A stretch of DNA of 8,361 bases from contig NVUU01000058.1 of NCBI GenBank assembly GCA_002402025.1, positions 1,596 to 9,956 of the forward strand. Reading direction: 5' to 3'. The position numbers were made by a program, and so were the translations under genes. Under the pieces are notes generated by a model, which saw nothing but the letters and a program-made list of their open reading frames with translations, was not told the origin of the DNA and did not search any database. This document shows, piece by piece, positions 5,970 through 8,361 of the stretch; position 1 is the first letter of the stretch, and the number at the start of each line of letters is the position of its first letter. This DNA comes from Candidatus Aerophobota bacterium (GTDB lineage: Bacteria; Chlamydiota; Chlamydiia; Chlamydiales; GCA-2402025).

Positions 5970-6920
5970 CTTAGGAATCGCTCTCGTATCGATTAACTCC
6001 TGCGGATCGAAAGAACCCCTAAAAAGATCACGTTCGGCAAGCCAGCTGTAGATGTTTGTAAGTCTTTTACGGTTTAGCTTTTGATCCTGTGCAAGAAGAG
6101 GCGCTGTTACCTCCCATGCTTTTTTCTCCCAAGGAAGTTTTTTCTCATTAAACGCGCTTTCATAAAGAAGGTAGGCTTCTTCTTTGTTTGCCTTAGCAAA
6201 CGAAATAGTCTCCGCAAGAGCTTCTTGGAATGCTTTTACCATTTTAGGACTGTTTTTTATAAAGTCATCTTTAGCTACAAAGACAAGTTCTGGATAGCTT
6301 GGAAAATTAAAATCTTCCCATTTGAAACATTTTACTTTTACGCCGTTCTCTTCTAGCTGGTACATTTCAATGTTCCAATAAACTCCTGAAATCAGATCTA
6401 TAGCTTTTGTATATAGAGCAGTTGATGGATCAAAGCTCAAGACTCTCTTCTCCTTGAAGGATACGTTGTAATCGTTTTCTAAGGCATCAAAAGCAGCTTT
6501 TGATAGCGTATCTCCAAAATGTCCTATTGTTTTGCCTGAAAAGTCCTGAAAACTTGATATCCCCGCATCTTCTCTTGCCATGAGAGTATATAGAGGCTTA
6601 TCAATGAGTTTTCCGATCACTCTGAAATTCTTAGTTTTTTCGAAAACTCTTAAGCAAAGAGGAAGGTAATAAAGAGAGATCTCTACATTACCAGAGAGAA
6701 GATACATCAAAGCATCTGGTGGGTCTTGCAAGTTTATGATTTCAAGATCTATTCCATGTTTTTCAAATATCCCTTTCTTCAGCCCTGCATAAAGAGCGAT
6801 ATGATTGGGGTTTGCCCACCAATCAAGTAGAAGGCGCACTTTTTTTTGCGGCTTCTTATGCGAAGAACATCCCGTAAAGAGCAAAAGTGCACTAAATAGT
6901 AGCAGGAGCAAGTTTCTCAT
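5967..6920 (-). CDS. thiY: ABC transporter substrate-binding lipoprotein, NMT1/THI5-like (thiamine pyrimidine precursor)
   Basis: This 317-residue protein starts with a lipoprotein signal: a basic MRN, a Leu-rich core and the lipobox LFTGC with Cys18 as the lipidated residue. The mature part begins with LDWWANPNHIALYAG (32-46), followed by KKGIFEKHGIDLEI, the characteristic opening of ThiY/THI5-like pyrimidine-binding proteins. Further family-like segments are GVYWNIEMYQLEENG (179-193) and PSYPELVFVA (208-217). It would capture HMP or formylaminopyrimidine outside the inner membrane and deliver it to the permease encoded upstream. The start is set by an excellent ribosome site, AAGGAAG, seven to eight bases before the ATG. 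The gene begins 29 bases inside the permease gene and is last in the operon. The Cys-rich motif of the yeast THI5 enzyme is not visible and the lipobox argues for transport, not synthesis. Riboflavin- or nitrate/taurine-type substrates remain possible. Confidence 0.85.
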   Translation of the reverse strand: MRNLLLLLFSALLLFTGCSSHKKPQKKVRLLLDWWANPNHIALYAGLKKGIFEKHGIDLEIINLQDPPDALMYLLSGNVEISLYYLPLCLRVFEKTKNFRVIGKLIDKPLYTLMAREDAGISSFQDFSGKTIGHFGDTLSKAAFDALENDYNVSFKEKRVLSFDPSTALYTKAIDLISGVYWNIEMYQLEENGVKVKCFKWEDFNFPSYPELVFVAKDDFIKNSPKMVKAFQEALAETISFAKANKEEAYLLYESAFNEKKLPWEKKAWEVTAPLLAQDQKLNRKRLTNIYSWLAERDLFRGSFDPQELIDTRAIPK

Positions 6921-7659
6921 GAGGCTTCCTTGTAAATAGGGTTTCTAAAAGGGTTGCAAAGTAGTAAAAAGTTAGTGAAAGCACAAGAAGACACAAAATG
7001 CTTGCACAAACAGACTCTAAATCAAAATTCCGCCTACTAATCTGCATAAAGACACCGAGACCCTTTTGAGCACCTGCCCACTCCCCTCCAATGGCGCCAA
7101 CACCTGCTATGCCGCATGCAATACGCAGGCCTGAGAATATATGGGGTCTTGCAAAAGGAAGTTTTACAGAAAAAAGATAAAGAGAGCTTCTTATACCGTG
7201 TACTCTAAAATAGTCCTCGTAGGGTTTTTCAGTAGACTGAAAACCTTTGTAGAAGCAAGTAGCAAGAGGAAAAAGGATCATAAGAGTGGTTGGGATGATC
7301 ACAGCAAAAAGAGACCAGCCGAACCACACGATAAAAATAGGAGCGAGAGTAAACATAGGAATACATTGCATGGTGATAAAAAACGGCTGGAGCAGCATTT
7401 TCATGATTTGATATCTTCCCATAAGAAGAGAGAGAGGAAAAGCAAGTAGCGTTGCAATAAGGATGCTAAAAAACATCTCAAAGCCTGTTGCAAGAGTATG
7501 ATCTAAAAAAAGAGGAAGTGCAGATAGTAGCTTTCTTATTACACCAAATGGTGTTGGAAAAATAAGCGACACATCTTGGAAAGCAAGGCTTAGCAGCTGC
7601 CAAGATCCTAAAAAAATCAAAAATGCAAGCGTTTGGAGAAGAAGCGTTTTCTTTTTCAT
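6892..7659 (-). CDS. thiX: ABC transporter permease, ThiX/SsuC (NitT/TauT) type
   Basis: This 255-residue integral membrane protein has about six hydrophobic segments (roughly 7-27, 59-80, 93-113, 117-137, 176-196 and 216-238). The cytoplasmic EAA loop that docks onto the ATPase is clear: D149 to P168 fits the EAA-x3-G-x9-I-x-LP pattern, with Gly155, Val165 and Leu167-Pro168, although Asp-Tyr-Phe replaces Glu-Ala-Ala. The GGEWAGAQKGLGVFM segment (191-205) is typical of the nitrate/taurine/pyrimidine importer permeases. A single permease gene implies a homodimer. The start shares ATGA with the stop of the ATPase gene and has a strong GAGGTG ribosome site five bases upstream. The Thi assignment depends mainly on the neighbouring binding protein. 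Confidence 0.87.
   Translation of the reverse strand: MKKKTLLLQTLAFLIFLGSWQLLSLAFQDVSLIFPTPFGVIRKLLSALPLFLDHTLATGFEMFFSILIATLLAFPLSLLMGRYQIMKMLLQPFFITMQCIPMFTLAPIFIVWFGWSLFAVIIPTTLMILFPLATCFYKGFQSTEKPYEDYFRVHGIRSSLYLFSVKLPFARPHIFSGLRIACGIAGVGAIGGEWAGAQKGLGVFMQISRRNFDLESVCASILCLLVLSLTFYYFATLLETLFTRKPHEKLAPATI
6925..6931 (-). promoter_or_regulatory. Shine-Dalgarno of the binding-protein gene inside the permease gene
   Basis: Read on the minus strand, AAGGAAG precedes the ATG at 6920 by four bases (GGA core about seven bases away). It confirms the start of the lipoprotein gene despite its 29-base overlap with the permease gene. Confidence 0.75.
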
Positions 7660-8324
7660 GAGAGCACCTCTTTTGTTAAAGCTTTATCGGTAAGGGAATA
7701 AACATGGTCTGAGAGCTCTCTTGCATCTACGATATCGTGTGTGATCTGCAAGATGGTTAGGTTGTACTTCTTTTTCATCTGCAGAAGGATCTGAAATAAG
7801 ATCTTTCTTCTTTTGGGATCTACTCCCGAAAAGGGTTCATCTAAAAGAAGATAGGGTCTTTCAAAAAGAAGAGCCCTTGCAAGAGACACTCTTTGTCTCA
7901 TGCCCTTTGAGAGCGCGCTTGGTGAAAAATCCTCATAACCATGAAGACCCATTTGAGTAAGCAACATCAAAGCTTTTTCTCTAAAGAGTTTCTTCTTTCT
8001 GAAATACTCTTTAAACCCTTTTAGCTTGAAGGGGTTCTTTATTTTAAAGACCATTAGAAGATTACCCATGACAGATTTATGCTCTAGAAGAAGATCCTCT
8101 TGCGTCATGTAAGAGATCTTGCTTGCAAAACATTTTTCACTCTCTATTGAGACGTAGCCCTTAGCGGGTTTATTTAAGCTTGTGATAAGCTTAAAAAGTG
8201 TTGTCTTTCCAGAACCTGACGGCCCTAAGATAGACACAACATCGCCACTCTTTATCTTTAAAGAGAGGTTTTCAAAAAGAGTGTTGTTTGGGTATCCGAA
8301 GGTAATGTTTTCAAGTACTAACAT
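7656..8324 (-). CDS. thiZ: ABC transporter ATP-binding protein of the pyrimidine/thiamine-precursor importer
   Basis: This 222-residue nucleotide-binding subunit powers the importer from the cytoplasmic side. All motifs are in order: an A-loop region FGYPN (9-13), Walker A GPSGSGKT (34-41), Q-loop Gln75 in MTQEDLLLEH, signature LSKGMRQRVSLARAL (138-152), Walker B YLLLDE (158-163), D-loop SGVD (166-169) and switch His196 in ITHD. The signature has Lys where most members have Gly (LSGG), a tolerated change as far as I know. It belongs to the SsuB/TauB/ThiZ group by length and partners. It is the first gene of the operon; its start has a modest AGGG ribosome site within the 37 bases visible upstream. 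Transcription begins at or beyond the right edge of the window. Confidence 0.9.
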   Translation of the reverse strand: MLVLENITFGYPNNTLFENLSLKIKSGDVVSILGPSGSGKTTLFKLITSLNKPAKGYVSIESEKCFASKISYMTQEDLLLEHKSVMGNLLMVFKIKNPFKLKGFKEYFRKKKLFREKALMLLTQMGLHGYEDFSPSALSKGMRQRVSLARALLFERPYLLLDEPFSGVDPKRRKILFQILLQMKKKYNLTILQITHDIVDARELSDHVYSLTDKALTKEVLS

Positions 8325-8326
8325 AA

Positions 8327-8348
8327 TGCCCTGTATTAGATCTGGGCA
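8327..8348 (-). promoter_or_regulatory. Stem-loop covering the ribosome site of the transporter operon
   Basis: TGCCC (8327-8331) and GGGCA (8344-8348) are perfect 5-base inverted copies with a 12-base loop, starting three bases before the first ATG of the operon. On the minus-strand mRNA the CAGGGC that would serve as Shine-Dalgarno is inside the stem, so the structure could restrain translation. The window ends too soon to see whether it is the end of a larger leader. Confidence 0.3.
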
Positions 8349-8361
8349 GCTTTGTAAAAAC

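Noticed and set aside
6081..6356. 91-codon plus-strand ORF inside the binding-protein gene
   Set aside because: It is antisense to a well-supported lipoprotein gene, has no ribosome site I can defend and its translation shows no domain, only Phe/Lys-rich low-complexity sequence.
5967..6920. THI5-type pyrimidine synthase instead of a transporter component
   Set aside because: A lipobox signal peptide and overlap with permease and ATPase genes fit a binding protein. The cysteine-rich motif of the yeast enzyme is not visible.
7141..7449. 102-codon plus-strand ORF opposite the permease gene
   Set aside because: The Lys/Arg/Ser-rich translation is what the antisense of hydrophobic membrane-segment codons gives; the permease on the other strand has clear family motifs.
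8325..8361. TPP riboswitch (thi box) directly upstream of the transporter operon
   Set aside because: On the correct strand the visible 37 bases lack the CUGAGA and ACCUGAUCUGG elements. A slightly thi-box-like GATCTGGGCAGC exists only on the opposite strand.
1..8361. tRNA, rRNA or CRISPR array
   Set aside because: No cloverleaf-like segment, rRNA-like stretch or regularly spaced direct repeats other than the in-frame LRR units were seen on either strand.

Overview
The window looks like part of a chromosome of an obligate intracellular, host-associated bacterium, most likely a member of the Chlamydiota outside the genus Chlamydia. This placement is an inference from AT-rich coding DNA, from the gene order aroA-shikimate kinase-aroC (which resembles the chlamydial aro cluster as I recall it), and from a neighbouring host-directed effector gene. 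No rRNA or other taxonomic marker is present.

Region 1 (1-3710, + strand) is a tightly packed shikimate-pathway operon: aroB (5' end cut off by the window), aroA, shikimate kinase and aroC. Consecutive genes overlap by 1, 4 and 14 bases, so translation is probably coupled. Together they cover formation of dehydroquinate, phosphorylation of shikimate, formation of EPSP and formation of chorismate. The dehydroquinase/shikimate dehydrogenase step is not in the window.

Region 2 (3711-4081) is a 371-base gap with no credible full-length gene. It holds several inverted repeats, a possible insertion-sequence relic and, at its right end, a very AT-rich promoter region for the next gene.

Region 3 (4082-5869, + strand) is the most striking gene. 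It encodes a 595-residue protein with a disordered polar N-terminus, a helical cap, five exact 23-residue leucine-rich repeats, an IpaH/SspH-type linker and a complete NEL (novel E3 ubiquitin ligase) domain with a Cys-Gly-Asp-Arg catalytic motif. It is very probably a secreted effector that ubiquitinates host proteins. Its LRR type (23 residues, Thr at the usual Asn position, LPxSIGNL) is unlike the 20-22 residue LRRs of classical IpaH proteins.

Region 4 (5967-8324, - strand, convergent with region 3) is a three-gene ABC importer operon. In transcription order it encodes an ATPase, a permease and a lipoprotein binding protein of the NMT1/THI5-like (ThiY) type. Genes overlap by 4 and 29 bases. 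The likely cargo is a pyrimidine precursor of thiamine (HMP or formylaminopyrimidine), which would suit an organism that scavenges from its host. The promoter of this operon lies at or beyond the right edge.
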